Part shown: in pieces, positions 37,818 to 47,116 of the stretch
How the letters are laid out: each line of letters begins with the position of its first letter
Position numbering within the stretch: the stretch's first letter is position 1
NCBI GenBank assembly: GCA_025560025.1
Contig: CP048486.1
Location: 1,073,501 to 1,137,500, forward strand
Reading direction: 5' to 3'
Length of the DNA: 64,000 nucleotides
Source: Agrobacterium tumefaciens
GTDB lineage: Bacteria; Pseudomonadota; Alphaproteobacteria; Rhizobiales; Rhizobiaceae
Notes under the pieces: generated by a model
Databases searched by the model: none
Told to the model about the DNA's origin: nothing
What the model saw: the letters and a program-made list of their open reading frames with translations, nothing else
Position numbers and translations under genes: made by a program

Positions 37818-39547
37818 AAAAAGTGCTGATTGCCAATCGCGGCGAGATCGCGGTCCGCATCATCCGCGCATGTCGCGATTACGGCCTGCAATCGGTCGCC
37901 GTTTATGCCGATCCCGATCAGGATGCCCTTTTCGTCCGTCTGGCGGATGAGGCCTATGCGCTGGAGGGCGTGCGTCCCGCCGAGACCTATCTCGATATCG
38001 CCAAGCTGATCGCGATTGCCAAATGCGCCGGTGCGGATGCCGTGCATCCCGGTTACGGTTTCCTGTCCGAGCGCGCCGAATTTGCGCGTGCCGTTCTCGA
38101 TGCCGGCCTCATCTGGATCGGCCCCGATCCGCATGTCATCGAGGCACTGGGCGACAAGGTAGAGGCACGGCGCATTGCCACCGGCGTTGGCGCACCGCTG
38201 GTCGCCGGCAGTGACGGCCCGGTCGCTTCCGCCGCCGAAGTCACCGCCTTTGCGGAACAACACGGCCTGCCCGTCGCCATCAAGGCGGCCCATGGCGGCG
38301 GTGGTCGCGGCCTGAAGGTTGCGTGGAAGATGGAAGAGATCGCCGATCTCTACGAATCCGCCGTGCGCGAGGCGACGGCCGCCTTTGGCCGCGGCGAGTG
38401 TTTCCTCGAGCGTTTCCTCGACCGGCCGCGCCATATCGAGGCGCAGGTTCTGGCCGACAAGCATGGCAATGTGCTCGTCCTCGGCACCCGCGACTGCTCG
38501 CTGCAGCGCCGGAACCAGAAGCTCATCGAGGAGGCTCCTGCCCCGTTCCTCTCCGACGAACAGCGGCAGAAAATCCATGCAGCTGCCAAAGCTATCTGCG
38601 CCGCTGCCGGTTATTCCGGCGCCGGCACCGTCGAATTCCTGCTCGGCGTCGATGGCACGATTTCCTTCCTCGAGGTCAATACGCGCCTGCAGGTGGAACA
38701 TCCCGTTACCGAGGAAACCACCGGTATCGATCTCGTCATCGAACAGTTCCGTATTGCCGAAGGCCATAGACTGCGGGTTCTCGAAACGCCGGAACCGCGT
38801 GGACATTCGATGGAATTCCGCATCAATGCCGAAGATCCAGGCCGGGGCTTCCTGCCGACGCCCGGCTCGATCTCGCTTTTCGACGCCCCCTCCGGTCCCG
38901 GCATTCGCGTGGATAGCGGCGTCGTCAGCGGCTCCAGCGTGCCGGGCGTGTTCGACTCGCTGATGGCAAAGCTGATCGTCACGGGTGCCGACCGCGATCA
39001 GGTTCTGCGCCGTGCCCGCCGCGCGCTCAAAGAATTCCGTATCGAAGGCATCGCCACGGTCCTGCCGTTCCATCGCGCCGCGATCGAGACCGATGATTTC
39101 ATCGGCACCGACGGCTTCAAGGTTCACACCCGCTGGATCGAGACCGACTTCGCCGCCATGCCGGATGCCATGGAACGCCCGGCACCGGCCGACGACCCTT
39201 CCATCACCCGCACTTTTCTGGAAATCGACGGCAAGCGTGTATCGGTCGGTTTGCCCAGCCTGCTGCTCTCCAGCCTCGGTGCGGTTAGCGGCAACAGCGC
39301 GGCTGCTCCCGGCGCCGCCGCCCCCAAGGAAAAGGAAGGCGAAATCACTGCCCCGGTTTCCGGCACCCTGCAATCCTTCAAGGTAAAAGAGGGCGACACG
39401 GTTTCGCAAGGCGATCTTCTGGCCGTCATGGAAGCCATGAAGATGGAGACGCAGATTGTCGCCACCAAGGCGGGCAAAGTTCGCCTGATTGTCAAGGAAG
39501 GCGACTATCTGCAGGCGGGCGCTGCCCTTCTCGACATAGCCGGCTAA
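37814..39547 (+). CDS. Biotin carboxylase-BCCP fusion protein
   Basis: A 577-residue protein overlapping pxpBC by four bases (ATGA). Residues 1 to about 445 are a biotin carboxylase ([45 protein letters not shown]). After an Ala/Pro-rich linker comes a biotinyl domain with the EAMKMET motif, Lys543 being the biotin site. No carboxyltransferase of the acetyl-CoA or pyruvate type is encoded nearby; the only partner is PxpBC, whose fold is that of the urea amidolyase carboxyltransferase. That suggests a biotin-dependent carboxylase acting on 5-oxoproline or a related lactam. The substrate is inferred. Confidence 0.88.
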   Translation: MKKVLIANRGEIAVRIIRACRDYGLQSVAVYADPDQDALFVRLADEAYALEGVRPAETYLDIAKLIAIAKCAGADAVHPGYGFLSERAEFARAVLDAGLIWIGPDPHVIEALGDKVEARRIATGVGAPLVAGSDGPVASAAEVTAFAEQHGLPVAIKAAHGGGGRGLKVAWKMEEIADLYESAVREATAAFGRGECFLERFLDRPRHIEAQVLADKHGNVLVLGTRDCSLQRRNQKLIEEAPAPFLSDEQRQKIHAAAKAICAAAGYSGAGTVEFLLGVDGTISFLEVNTRLQVEHPVTEETTGIDLVIEQFRIAEGHRLRVLETPEPRGHSMEFRINAEDPGRGFLPTPGSISLFDAPSGPGIRVDSGVVSGSSVPGVFDSLMAKLIVTGADRDQVLRRARRALKEFRIEGIATVLPFHRAAIETDDFIGTDGFKVHTRWIETDFAAMPDAMERPAPADDPSITRTFLEIDGKRVSVGLPSLLLSSLGAVSGNSAAAPGAAAPKEKEGEITAPVSGTLQSFKVKEGDTVSQGDLLAVMEAMKMETQIVATKAGKVRLIVKEGDYLQAGAALLDIAG

Positions 39548-39589
39548 TATACGGACAGGCCACCTGCCTCACAATTGCAAATCGCGTAT

Positions 39590-39621
39590 GGCCGGCGGCG
39601 GAACCCTTTCGCCGCCGGGCC
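39590..39621 (+). terminator. Possible terminator of the oxoproline operon
   Basis: GGCCGGCGGCG (39590-39600), a 9-base loop, then CGCCGCCGG-GCC with one bulged G, followed by GTTTATGG. The stem is very stable but the T-run is short, so it may be a weak terminator or a 3' protecting hairpin before the amylase gene. Confidence 0.4.
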
Positions 39622-39658
39622 GTTTATGGCGCGACCTGCTAACGACTGTGAGGGAAAT

Positions 39659-41146
39659 ATGGCCGGACGCACCTTGCTTCAGTTCTTCCATTGGTATTAT
39701 CCGGACGGAGGGAAATTATGGAGCGAGGTGGCCGAACAGGCCGAAAGCCTCGCCAAAATGGGCATCACCGATATCTGGCTGCCACCGGCCTATAAAGGCG
39801 CCGCCGGCGGCTATTCGGTAGGTTACGATACCTACGATCTCTTCGATCTCGGTGAATTCGACCAGAAGGGCACCATCGCCACAAAATATGGCGATCGCGC
39901 CGCTCTCGAACATGCGGGCCGGACGCTGAAGGAAAACGGCATTCGCGTCATTCATGACGTGGTTCTCAATCACAAGATGGGTGCGGATGAGAAGGAAAAG
40001 GTGCGGGTTCGCCGCGTCAATCCCGAAGACCGTACCGAGATCGACGATGAAGACTTTCAGGCGCTGGCCTATACGCGTTTCACCTTTCCCGGCCGCAACG
40101 GCAAACATTCCAAATTCATCTGGGACCTGAAGTGCTTCAGCGGTGTCGACCACATCGAGGAACCGACCGAAGACGGCATTTTCCGCCTCGTCAACGAATA
40201 TGGCGATGGGGAATGGAATGAGGAAGTCGATCAGGAAAACGGCAATTTCGATTATCTGATGGGTGCCGATGTCGAATTCAGAAACCGGGCGGTTTACGAA
40301 GAGCTCAAATATTGGGGCCGCTGGCTCTCCGAGCAGGTACAGGTCGATGGCTTCCGGCTGGATGCAGCCAAACATATTCCGGCCTGGTTCTTCCGCGACT
40401 GGGTCGGCCACATGCGCGAAACGGTCGATCCCGATCTTTTCGTCGTGGCGGAATATTGGCACCCCGATCTCGACGCGCTGAAAAGCTATCTCGAACTCGT
40501 CGACAAGCAGCTGATGCTTTTCGATGTCGCCCTCCACCACCGCTTCCATGATGCGTCCAAACAGGGCGGCGATTTCGACATGCGTATCATCTTCGATGGT
40601 TCGCTTGTCTCCGCCGTTCCAGACCATGCCGTCACGTTGGTCGACAATCACGACACGCAGCCGCTGCAATCGCTGGAAGCGCCGGTGGAACCATGGTTCA
40701 AACCTCTTGCCTATGCGATCATTCTGCTGCGCGAAGAGGGTGTTCCCTGTGTCTTCTATCCCGATCTGTTCGGCACGAGCTACACCGACACCGGCAATGA
40801 CGGCAACGAATATAAAATCGATATGCCGGCGATCGAATGCCTGCCAAAGCTCATCGAGGCACGCAGCCGCTTCGCCAACGGAGCGCAGACGGATATTCTC
40901 GACGATGCAAGCTGCATCGCCTTCATCCGCCACGGCGCCGCCGATGCGCCGGGTTGCGTGGTGGTGATGTCGAATGGCGAACCGGCGGAGAAGCAGGTCG
41001 ATCTCGGCGCCGACCGCGCCGGCACAGTATGGCGCGATTTTCTCGGTCACCGTGAGGAAGAGATTACCCTTAATGATAGCGGCAAGGGCGTTTTCCCGAC
41101 CAATGGCGGCAGCGTCAGTGTCTGGATTGCGGCCAACGCCGAGTGA
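39659..41146 (+). CDS. Cytoplasmic alpha-amylase (GH13)
   Basis: A 495-residue glycoside hydrolase of family 13, similar in length and opening ([14 protein letters not shown]) to cytoplasmic AmyA-type amylases. The four conserved regions are present: [18 protein letters not shown] with the nucleophile Asp, VVAEYWH with the acid/base Glu, and LVDNHDTQP with the third Asp. It hydrolyses internal alpha-1,4 glucan bonds of maltodextrin or glycogen. No signal peptide follows the [10 protein letters not shown] start, chosen because GAGGGA precedes it and family similarity begins there. It converges with soxR. Confidence 0.9.
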   Translation: MAGRTLLQFFHWYYPDGGKLWSEVAEQAESLAKMGITDIWLPPAYKGAAGGYSVGYDTYDLFDLGEFDQKGTIATKYGDRAALEHAGRTLKENGIRVIHDVVLNHKMGADEKEKVRVRRVNPEDRTEIDDEDFQALAYTRFTFPGRNGKHSKFIWDLKCFSGVDHIEEPTEDGIFRLVNEYGDGEWNEEVDQENGNFDYLMGADVEFRNRAVYEELKYWGRWLSEQVQVDGFRLDAAKHIPAWFFRDWVGHMRETVDPDLFVVAEYWHPDLDALKSYLELVDKQLMLFDVALHHRFHDASKQGGDFDMRIIFDGSLVSAVPDHAVTLVDNHDTQPLQSLEAPVEPWFKPLAYAIILLREEGVPCVFYPDLFGTSYTDTGNDGNEYKIDMPAIECLPKLIEARSRFANGAQTDILDDASCIAFIRHGAADAPGCVVVMSNGEPAEKQVDLGADRAGTVWRDFLGHREEEITLNDSGKGVFPTNGGSVSVWIAANAE

Positions 41147-41184
41147 GGACAATCAGTTTCAAAAGGGCAGGCCCAAAATCTTGC

Positions 41185-41640
41185 TCATTCTGCCGGAACA
41201 AGGCGGCGCGCACCCGCGCCGCCATCGGCCAGAATATCGTCCGGATTGCGCAAGGGGCAGTCGTCCAGCGAAAGACAACCGCAGCCGATGCAGCCGGTCA
41301 GCTGATCCCGTAGCTGGATCAGGCTGTTGATCCGAAACTGAAGCATCTCCCGCCAGGACTGTGAGAACCTGCGCCAGTCCGCCGCCGTCGCCACCCGATC
41401 CTGCGGCAGATCCGCCATCGCTTCCCTGATGATGCTGAGCTGGATGCCGGCGCGCTGCGCGATACGGATGATCGCGATACGCCGCAGGACGGCGCGGTGA
41501 TAACGACGCTGGTTGCCGGCGGTTCGCCAGCCTTCGATCAACCCCTTCGCCTCGTAGAAATGAACGGTGGAAACGGCGACGCCGCTACGGTGCGCAACCT
41601 CTCCCACCGTCAGGCTGTGTTTAAACACGCTATTTTCCAT
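41185..41640 (-). CDS. soxR: Redox-sensing regulator SoxR
   Basis: A 151-residue MerR-family protein. The N-terminal winged helix (SLTVGEVAHRSGVAVSTVHFYEAKGLIEGWRTAGNQRRYHRAVLRR) is followed by a dimerisation helix and the [2Fe-2S] ligand motif C-x2-C-x-C-x5-C (CIGCGCLSLDDC). Oxidation of the cluster by redox-cycling compounds twists the operator and activates transcription. MENSVFKHSLT at 41640 has AGGAG upstream and is preferred to a longer frame. A perfect SoxR operator lies 72 bases upstream, so it is autoregulated; self-regulation has been reported for A. tumefaciens SoxR. Confidence 0.94.
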   Translation of the reverse strand: MENSVFKHSLTVGEVAHRSGVAVSTVHFYEAKGLIEGWRTAGNQRRYHRAVLRRIAIIRIAQRAGIQLSIIREAMADLPQDRVATAADWRRFSQSWREMLQFRINSLIQLRDQLTGCIGCGCLSLDDCPLRNPDDILADGGAGARRLVPAE

Positions 41641-41712
41641 TCTGGCTCCTGTCTCCGGAACGATTTCCGCTCGGGAAACGCGGAAACATATTAAAGAGCA
41701 GCCGGTATAATT

Positions 41713-41730
41713 CCTCAACTATAGTTGAGG
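41713..41730. promoter_or_regulatory. SoxR operator
   Basis: CCTCAACTATAGTTGAGG is a perfect 18-base palindrome matching the SoxR consensus (CCTCAA...TTGAGG). It lies upstream of soxR and downstream of the TonB-receptor terminator, so soxR itself is the only obvious target here. Confidence 0.88.
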
Positions 41731-41747
41731 TCAATAGGCGAATGGTC

Positions 41748-41775
41748 AAAAAAAGAGGCGCCCGATGGGCGCCTC
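41748..41775 (-). terminator. Rho-independent terminator of the TonB-dependent receptor gene
   Basis: On the minus strand a perfect 9-bp stem (GAGGCGCCC / GGGCGCCTC) with a 3-base loop is followed by seven Ts, 25 bases after the receptor stop. It insulates soxR from the receptor transcript. Confidence 0.9.
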
Positions 41776-41799
41776 AGAAGTCTCGTCAATTGGCCGGGT

Positions 41800-43908
41800 T
41801 CAGAACTTCGCGGTCATGCTGATCCAGAAACGGCGGCCTTCCATGACAGTGTTGAAATCGTCGGTGCCGACATCCTTGTCGAAGACGTTGTAGACGGCCG
41901 CGTTGAGATCGACGTTTTCGGCCACCGCATATTTCGCGCCGATATCGAGGGTCGTGTAGGCCTCGTATTTGCGTCCGGCCTTGCCGTTGATCGTCACCGG
42001 CGTCCCGTTGGTGCCGATGCGTGGGCCGGCATTGATTTCCGATCCGTGGTAATTCACCGAGGCCCACGCTTCCAGCCCGTCTATCGGCGTCACCCAGTCA
42101 CCACGCAGATTGGCCATATGCTCCGGTGTCCGCGCCAGCGGGAAACCTTCATAGTCGCCGGTTTTCTGTTCGGAATGCGTATAGGTGTAGTTGCCACGCA
42201 GCGTCAGTTCCGGCGTGGCGTACCAGGTCGCCGTCAGCTCCACACCCTGAATGACCGCATCGTCGATATTGTAATTATACCAGAGGCGATAATTGCGGTC
42301 TTCGCTCCAGCGGGCGGGCGTTCCATCCGGATTGAGCACCAGCGCGTTGGAAATCTTGTCCTTGAAATCAGTGTAGAAATAGGTGGCGCCGAGAGCAACG
42401 TCGCCATTATCCCAGAGCGCGGCCACTTCGTAGCTTGTGCTCTTTTCCGCCTCGAGGCCCGGATCGCCGATGATCACGCCACACGTGCCGCTCGGGCCGT
42501 AAGTGCAACCGCCGCCGCCGGTCGTATAGGCATAACCTGGCGCGATCTGGCGGATTTCAGGCGCGCGAAAACCGGTGGAAATGCCGCCCTTAATCGTCAG
42601 CTCGTCCGTAGCGCTCCAGACACCGTAAAGACGCGGGCTGAAATGATTGCCGTATTTTTCGTGGTTATCGAGGCGAAGACCGCCCGTCAGTGCAAAATTA
42701 TCGACGATGCGCCATTCATCCTCGACAAACAGCGCCCATTGCGTCGCCGAGAATGTCTCATCCAGATTGGTGCGACGTCCCGGATTCTGATCCGTCAGCC
42801 GCGCCTCGAAATATTGACCGCCCGTGACCAGCGTGTGGTTGCCGAAGAGTTCGAAGGGCGTGGTGAATTTGCCGTCGAGAACAGTGTTGCGCACTTCCGG
42901 TGAACGCGGATTTTCGGTGACACGACCCGTGCGGATGTTTCTGGTGAAATTGGTGCGCTCGGCCCATTCCTGCTGGAAGGAGAATTCGGACGTGGTGGGT
43001 CCCCACCGGCCGGTATGCGACAATGACCAATGGTCGCGCGTATTGGTATTGTAGGTGCCGTTGGCATCGGTTGCCGCCAGCGTGTCGCCGGGCTCGGCGC
43101 TGCGGCGCAGCCTCGTCTTGCCGCCTTCGAGATAAATGTCGTGGTCTTCGTTCGGCGTAAAGGTCAGGCGGCCGTTGAAATCATATTCCTTGGCGCCGGT
43201 AGTGCCGCTCAGAATACGGTCTTCGCCGCGATTGAAGCCCCTGCCCCAGACCTGAAGGCCCAGCTGATCCTTGAGGATCGGCCCGTTGGCATACCAGGAG
43301 ACCTGGCCGCTATTGCCGAATTTGGAATGCTGCTGGACCGTGCCCTCGGTGGTAACAGAACCGGACCAGACATCACCGACCTTGCGGGTGATGATGTTGA
43401 TGACGCCGCCCATGGCATCGGAACCATAGAGGGACGACATCGGGCCGCGCACGACTTCGATACGCTCGATGGCCGAAACCGGCGGCACGAAGCTCTGTTC
43501 GAAACCGGAATTGCCGTTGGTGCGGGCGTCGCGGGTACTCTGCCGCTTGCCGTCAATGAGGATCAGCGTATAGGCGCCGGGCAATCCGCGAATGAAGATG
43601 TCCTTCTCATTGGCGATGCCGGTGACGGATACGCCCTGCACCTCGCGAAGGGCATCCGTCAGATCGCGATACGAGCCCTTCTCCAGATCTTCCCGCGTCA
43701 CGACCGTGATGCTGGCCGGAGCGTCCTTCACATTCTGCTCGAAGCCGGATGCGGTGACGACGATCTGCTGCAGAACGGTGTTCCCGCCCGATGCCTGCTG
43801 CGCGAAAGCGGGCGCGGCGAAGCTGAGCGCTGTTCCTGCCATAGCTGTCGAAAGACCGGCCTTTATTATTGTCGCGGCCATATCTCGACCGCGGTACTTC
43901 AATTCCAT
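41800..43908 (-). CDS. TonB-dependent outer-membrane receptor (CirA/FepA-like)
   Basis: A 702-residue receptor. After a signal peptide (hydrophobic AGLSTAMAGTALSFAAPAFA, cleavage before QQAS) comes a TonB box-like QIVVTASGF, the plug domain (DAPASITVVTREDLEKGSY, IFIRGLPGAYTLILIDGKR, ERIEVVRGPMSSLYGSDAMGGVINIITRK) and a 22-strand barrel ending in the typical terminal Phe (WISMTAKF). The plug resembles catecholate siderophore and colicin I receptors. It imports a siderophore or similar large nutrient using TonB energy. No periplasmic or ABC partner is adjacent; a divergent LysR/TrpD2 fusion gene shares its promoter region. MELKYRGRD at 43908 is the likely start. Confidence 0.9.
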   Translation of the reverse strand: MELKYRGRDMAATIIKAGLSTAMAGTALSFAAPAFAQQASGGNTVLQQIVVTASGFEQNVKDAPASITVVTREDLEKGSYRDLTDALREVQGVSVTGIANEKDIFIRGLPGAYTLILIDGKRQSTRDARTNGNSGFEQSFVPPVSAIERIEVVRGPMSSLYGSDAMGGVINIITRKVGDVWSGSVTTEGTVQQHSKFGNSGQVSWYANGPILKDQLGLQVWGRGFNRGEDRILSGTTGAKEYDFNGRLTFTPNEDHDIYLEGGKTRLRRSAEPGDTLAATDANGTYNTNTRDHWSLSHTGRWGPTTSEFSFQQEWAERTNFTRNIRTGRVTENPRSPEVRNTVLDGKFTTPFELFGNHTLVTGGQYFEARLTDQNPGRRTNLDETFSATQWALFVEDEWRIVDNFALTGGLRLDNHEKYGNHFSPRLYGVWSATDELTIKGGISTGFRAPEIRQIAPGYAYTTGGGGCTYGPSGTCGVIIGDPGLEAEKSTSYEVAALWDNGDVALGATYFYTDFKDKISNALVLNPDGTPARWSEDRNYRLWYNYNIDDAVIQGVELTATWYATPELTLRGNYTYTHSEQKTGDYEGFPLARTPEHMANLRGDWVTPIDGLEAWASVNYHGSEINAGPRIGTNGTPVTINGKAGRKYEAYTTLDIGAKYAVAENVDLNAAVYNVFDKDVGTDDFNTVMEGRRFWISMTAKF

Positions 43909-44055
43909 GTTACGCCCCCGCATTTAACTTGAGAATTTAACCCCACTTATTTAGGAGGGAGTGCAGGCGCAACGCGTTTGTTTTCGAACCGTTCTAAATT
44001 CCAGAAATTGCAAAAAGGGCTCCACCAATCGGCGGCGGAGTAAAAAAACAGCAAG

Positions 44056-45525
44056 ATGACAACCGGCAAGAGAAAAGAACAATCGGCTTCCCCAACAAAG
44101 CCCGACAGGCTTGGACAGCTGAAATTACTTGTCGCTTTCGATGCTTTGCTGCGGGAAGGCAGTGTCAGCCGCGCAGCGGCCGGCATGGGACTGCCGACAT
44201 CTTCGATGAGCCGGATATTACAGCAGCTGCGCGAAAAATACGGCGATCAGCTGTTCTTGCGTACCGGCCAGGGTTTGCGCCCCACGCCATTTGCCGAGAA
44301 CATGCGGTTGCGCATTCGTTCGCTGGCGGCGGAGGCGGACAACCTTATCGATTATTCACAGGAAAAACCGGCAGCACCCGCAGCCGCCAATGCCAGCGGC
44401 TGGGAGCGCCCCGTCTTGATGAAGGCGCCGCCGCTTTCGCTTCGTCCCAGCGTTCTTCTGGAAGGACAACCGACACCGGAAAATATCGCGGATCGTCTCG
44501 CCCGCATCGGTCACAATGCCGATCCGCAGCAGCGGCTCGCCAAATATATCGCGACCTCGGCGATGGGGGTCGGCAACAGCCGCCCGCTCAGCCAGACGGA
44601 GGCGATGGATGCGCTCGCAATCATTCTCGATGGCGATGCCGATCCGATACAGATAGGCGCGCTGCTTGCGACCATGCATTATCGTGGCGTAACCGCAGCG
44701 GAGCTTGCCGGCTTCATCGAAGCCATGTGGCAGCACATCGGAAGGGACCGGCAAGGGCCTGCCACCGTCGATCTCGACTGGCCCGCCTATATGTCGCCCA
44801 AACATCGCGATGCGCCCTGGTTCCTGCATTCTGCCCGCCTTGTTGCCATGGCGGGATATAGTGTCCTGTTGCATGGCCATGTCGGCCAGGGAGAAAACGG
44901 CGGCAAGCTCGAACTTGCGGCTGAAGCCTGCGGAATTCCGCTCTGCCAGTCTCTCTCGCAAGCGGCCCGGGCCACAGCCTCAGAACGCATCGCCTACCTG
45001 CCGATCGGTGGTCTTTCCGCACAGTTTCAAAGCCTGCTCGGCCTATACGGCATTCTGGAAATGCGCCTGCCGCTTAATACGGTCGTGCATCTCCTCAATC
45101 CGCTTCGCGCCAGAAGCACCGTCATCGGTGTCGCCCGCCCCTCCTATCAAGAGCTTCATCGCGATACCGCGCGGCTGCTTTCGGTCGAGAATCTCGCCAT
45201 TCTCGGCAATACACGGGACTTTGCGCAATTCACGCCGTTCCGCAGCACCCGGATTTTTGGCCTCTCGAAGGGCAAGGATGTCGAATTCGTCATTCCCGCC
45301 CGCGAAACACCGCCCGCTGAAATGCCGACCATGTTTACGACTTTTGAATATTGGCGGGCTGTCTGGACAGGTGCCGCAAGGGACGAGAGGGCAGAAACCA
45401 TCATCGTCTCTACCGCAGCCATCGCGCTGATGCTGGTCAATGATATGGCTCTGCCGTTTGATGAGGCCTATGCGCGCAGCCTGCGGCTATGGCACGACAG
45501 GGCGCGCAATTTCGCCAGCGCCTGA
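44056..45525 (+). CDS. LysR helix-turn-helix fused to TrpD2/YbiB (glycosyltransferase family 3-like) domain
   Basis: A 489-residue protein. Residues about 17-95 are a LysR winged helix (LGQLKLLVAFDALLREGSVSRAAAGMGLPTSSMSRILQQLREKYG). After a Pro/Ala linker, residues about 155-489 match the anthranilate phosphoribosyltransferase fold, with the N-terminal helical part (LSQTEAMDALAIILDGDADPIQIGALLATMHYRG) and core. The PRPP loop GTGGD is replaced by DWPAYMSPKHRDAPWFL and the HGN motif by HGHVGQGENG, as in TrpD2/YbiB, reported to bind nucleic acid rather than make tryptophan. It is divergent from the TonB receptor and may regulate it; ligand and catalysis are unknown. Confidence 0.85.
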   Translation: MTTGKRKEQSASPTKPDRLGQLKLLVAFDALLREGSVSRAAAGMGLPTSSMSRILQQLREKYGDQLFLRTGQGLRPTPFAENMRLRIRSLAAEADNLIDYSQEKPAAPAAANASGWERPVLMKAPPLSLRPSVLLEGQPTPENIADRLARIGHNADPQQRLAKYIATSAMGVGNSRPLSQTEAMDALAIILDGDADPIQIGALLATMHYRGVTAAELAGFIEAMWQHIGRDRQGPATVDLDWPAYMSPKHRDAPWFLHSARLVAMAGYSVLLHGHVGQGENGGKLELAAEACGIPLCQSLSQAARATASERIAYLPIGGLSAQFQSLLGLYGILEMRLPLNTVVHLLNPLRARSTVIGVARPSYQELHRDTARLLSVENLAILGNTRDFAQFTPFRSTRIFGLSKGKDVEFVIPARETPPAEMPTMFTTFEYWRAVWTGAARDERAETIIVSTAAIALMLVNDMALPFDEAYARSLRLWHDRARNFASA

Positions 45526-45529
45526 GCTT

Positions 45530-46729
45530 TCAGGCATTGGCGACAGATTTTTTCAGCGCCAGATATTCCCAGAGAGCAACCAGCAGCAGAATGCTGGTGC
45601 TTGCCAGCTGCAGCATATAGAGCGGTATGCCCGGCACCGGCAAAAGCAGGCAGAACGCCGCAACGCCGGCGAAATGCGAGATGGGTCGCTGATAGGGGGC
45701 GGCTATCTTGACGCCGATATTGCCGGCAAGAAACAGGACAGGGCCGCCCAGAATGGCGATGGCCTCCCTCATCGTCGCAGCTTCATGGGCATGGGACAGG
45801 CTGAAATCCTCCCCCACTGCCGTCAGGATGATGCCGGCAACGATGGGCAGGTGCCCATAATTGAAAAGATTATGGGCAATCTTCGCCTTCTCATCGGCAT
45901 TTTCGGCCTTTCTGGAGGCCTCTTCCTGCCCATGATGGAAATAGATCCACCACATTGCCACGGTGCTGACGAAGGCCGAACAGAAGACGATGAATGTCAG
46001 GCCGGAATTCATATATTCCGTGGCAGTGCGGCCCGTGGTGAGGATCGTTTCACCAAGGCAGATAATAACGAAAAGGGCACATCGCTCCGCAAGGTGCTCG
46101 CCGGAGAGGTGCAGTCTGTCCGCATCGCTCGACTTCAGCCCGGGTACGACATAACGGCAGGCAGGCCCCGCATATTCGATCGCGAGTGCGATGCCCCATA
46201 ACAGGATGCGATCCGTCAGATCGACAAGCCCGCCTGCCAGCCAGAAGAGGCTGGATATGACAAGCCAGATCGTCACACGCACGAAAACCAGAAAAGACTG
46301 CCGGTCTTCTCCCTTGAAGGCATAAAGCGCAAAAAGGCTGCGCCCCACCTGCATGGCGCTATAGATCAGGGCAAAGACGAAACCCTGTTCCGCAAAGGCA
46401 TCGGGCAGTGCGATAGCCAGCAGCACCCCGCCGAACATCAACACGAAGAGGAGAATCCTGACCGGCTCCTTTTCCGTATTCAGAAGGTTGGTGATCCAGG
46501 TGGTGTGTATCCACAGCCACCACAGCGACAATATCAGGATGCCCGCCTCAAGCGCTGCCGTCGGTCCGAAGTCCTTGGCAAGCGCGTGGGAAAGCTGGAT
46601 GAGTGCAAAAACAAAGACGAGGTCGAAGAACAGTTCAGGAAAGGTCGCTTTTTCAGCCTCCTGCCCCTCCCGTTTGATCCAGCTTCGTGCATCCGGTCTA
46701 GATCCGGAAATTTTGCTCTCGGTCCCCAT
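45530..46729 (-). CDS. Low temperature requirement protein A (LtrA) family membrane protein
   Basis: A 399-residue membrane protein with about eleven helices and the LtrA family opening EKATFPELFFDLVFVFALIQLSHAL, WWLWIHTTWITNLL and the ERCALFVIICLGETIL segment. LtrA was found as needed for cold growth in Listeria; its molecular function is unknown. It converges with the LysR/TrpD2 fusion gene, the stops being four bases apart. The start gives a polar N terminus of about 25 residues. Confidence 0.85.
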   Translation of the reverse strand: MGTESKISGSRPDARSWIKREGQEAEKATFPELFFDLVFVFALIQLSHALAKDFGPTAALEAGILILSLWWLWIHTTWITNLLNTEKEPVRILLFVLMFGGVLLAIALPDAFAEQGFVFALIYSAMQVGRSLFALYAFKGEDRQSFLVFVRVTIWLVISSLFWLAGGLVDLTDRILLWGIALAIEYAGPACRYVVPGLKSSDADRLHLSGEHLAERCALFVIICLGETILTTGRTATEYMNSGLTFIVFCSAFVSTVAMWWIYFHHGQEEASRKAENADEKAKIAHNLFNYGHLPIVAGIILTAVGEDFSLSHAHEAATMREAIAILGGPVLFLAGNIGVKIAAPYQRPISHFAGVAAFCLLLPVPGIPLYMLQLASTSILLLVALWEYLALKKSVANA

Positions 46730-46774
46730 TCTGCCCCTGTATATCGAGTATGAATTATTGCGATCGCCTTATTG

Positions 46775-47050
46775 CTACGACAGAAGGTCTTTTGCCGAAG
46801 AATCAAGCGTCGAGACCCGGCCCGGGAATTGCAGCGCCCGCGCGTTGTCGGGATAAAAACGCGGGCCCACCAGACGCACTTTCTTGCCCGCTACATCAAC
46901 GATGTAGTCTGACGCAATATCCTTGGGCGAGAATCCGGCGCTATGGGTTTCTGCCCCTTGCAAAGTGCTAACCTCCAGAGGCTGAGCATATGTTGGATGG
47001 GCCGCTACGGGGATGAGAATTGCCGCTAGAAAAAGAGGTTTGGAAAGCAT
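46775..47050 (-). CDS. Small exported protein of unknown function
   Basis: A 91-residue protein with a clear signal peptide (MLSKPLFLAAILIPVAAHPTYA, cleavage before QPLEV). The mature part of about 68 residues has no cysteines; it includes DYIVDVAGKKVRLVGPRFYPDNARAL. I do not recognise a family. AGGA stands 7 bases before the ATG at 47050; the frame is open upstream but that part is not signal-like. It follows another small open frame (47117-47329) on the same strand and may share a transcript with it. Confidence 0.65.
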   Translation of the reverse strand: MLSKPLFLAAILIPVAAHPTYAQPLEVSTLQGAETHSAGFSPKDIASDYIVDVAGKKVRLVGPRFYPDNARALQFPGRVSTLDSSAKDLLS

Positions 47051-47116
47051 CGGCGTATCCTGAAACAATTGATTGCGCCATAAACAGCCCGCACCGGGTT
47101 TGGTTCCGGTCACCTC

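Noticed and set aside
37703..39409. A 568-codon minus-strand open frame opposite the biotin carboxylase
   Set aside because: Shadow of the biotin carboxylase-BCCP gene; no recognisable domain.
43947..44186. A 79-codon minus-strand frame in the receptor/regulator gap
   Set aside because: Overlaps the start of the LysR/TrpD2 gene, lacks a ribosome site and any motif.
44056..45525. Annotation as anthranilate phosphoribosyltransferase TrpD
   Set aside because: PRPP-binding GTGGD and KHGN motifs are replaced, and the N terminus is a LysR DNA-binding domain; no trp genes nearby.
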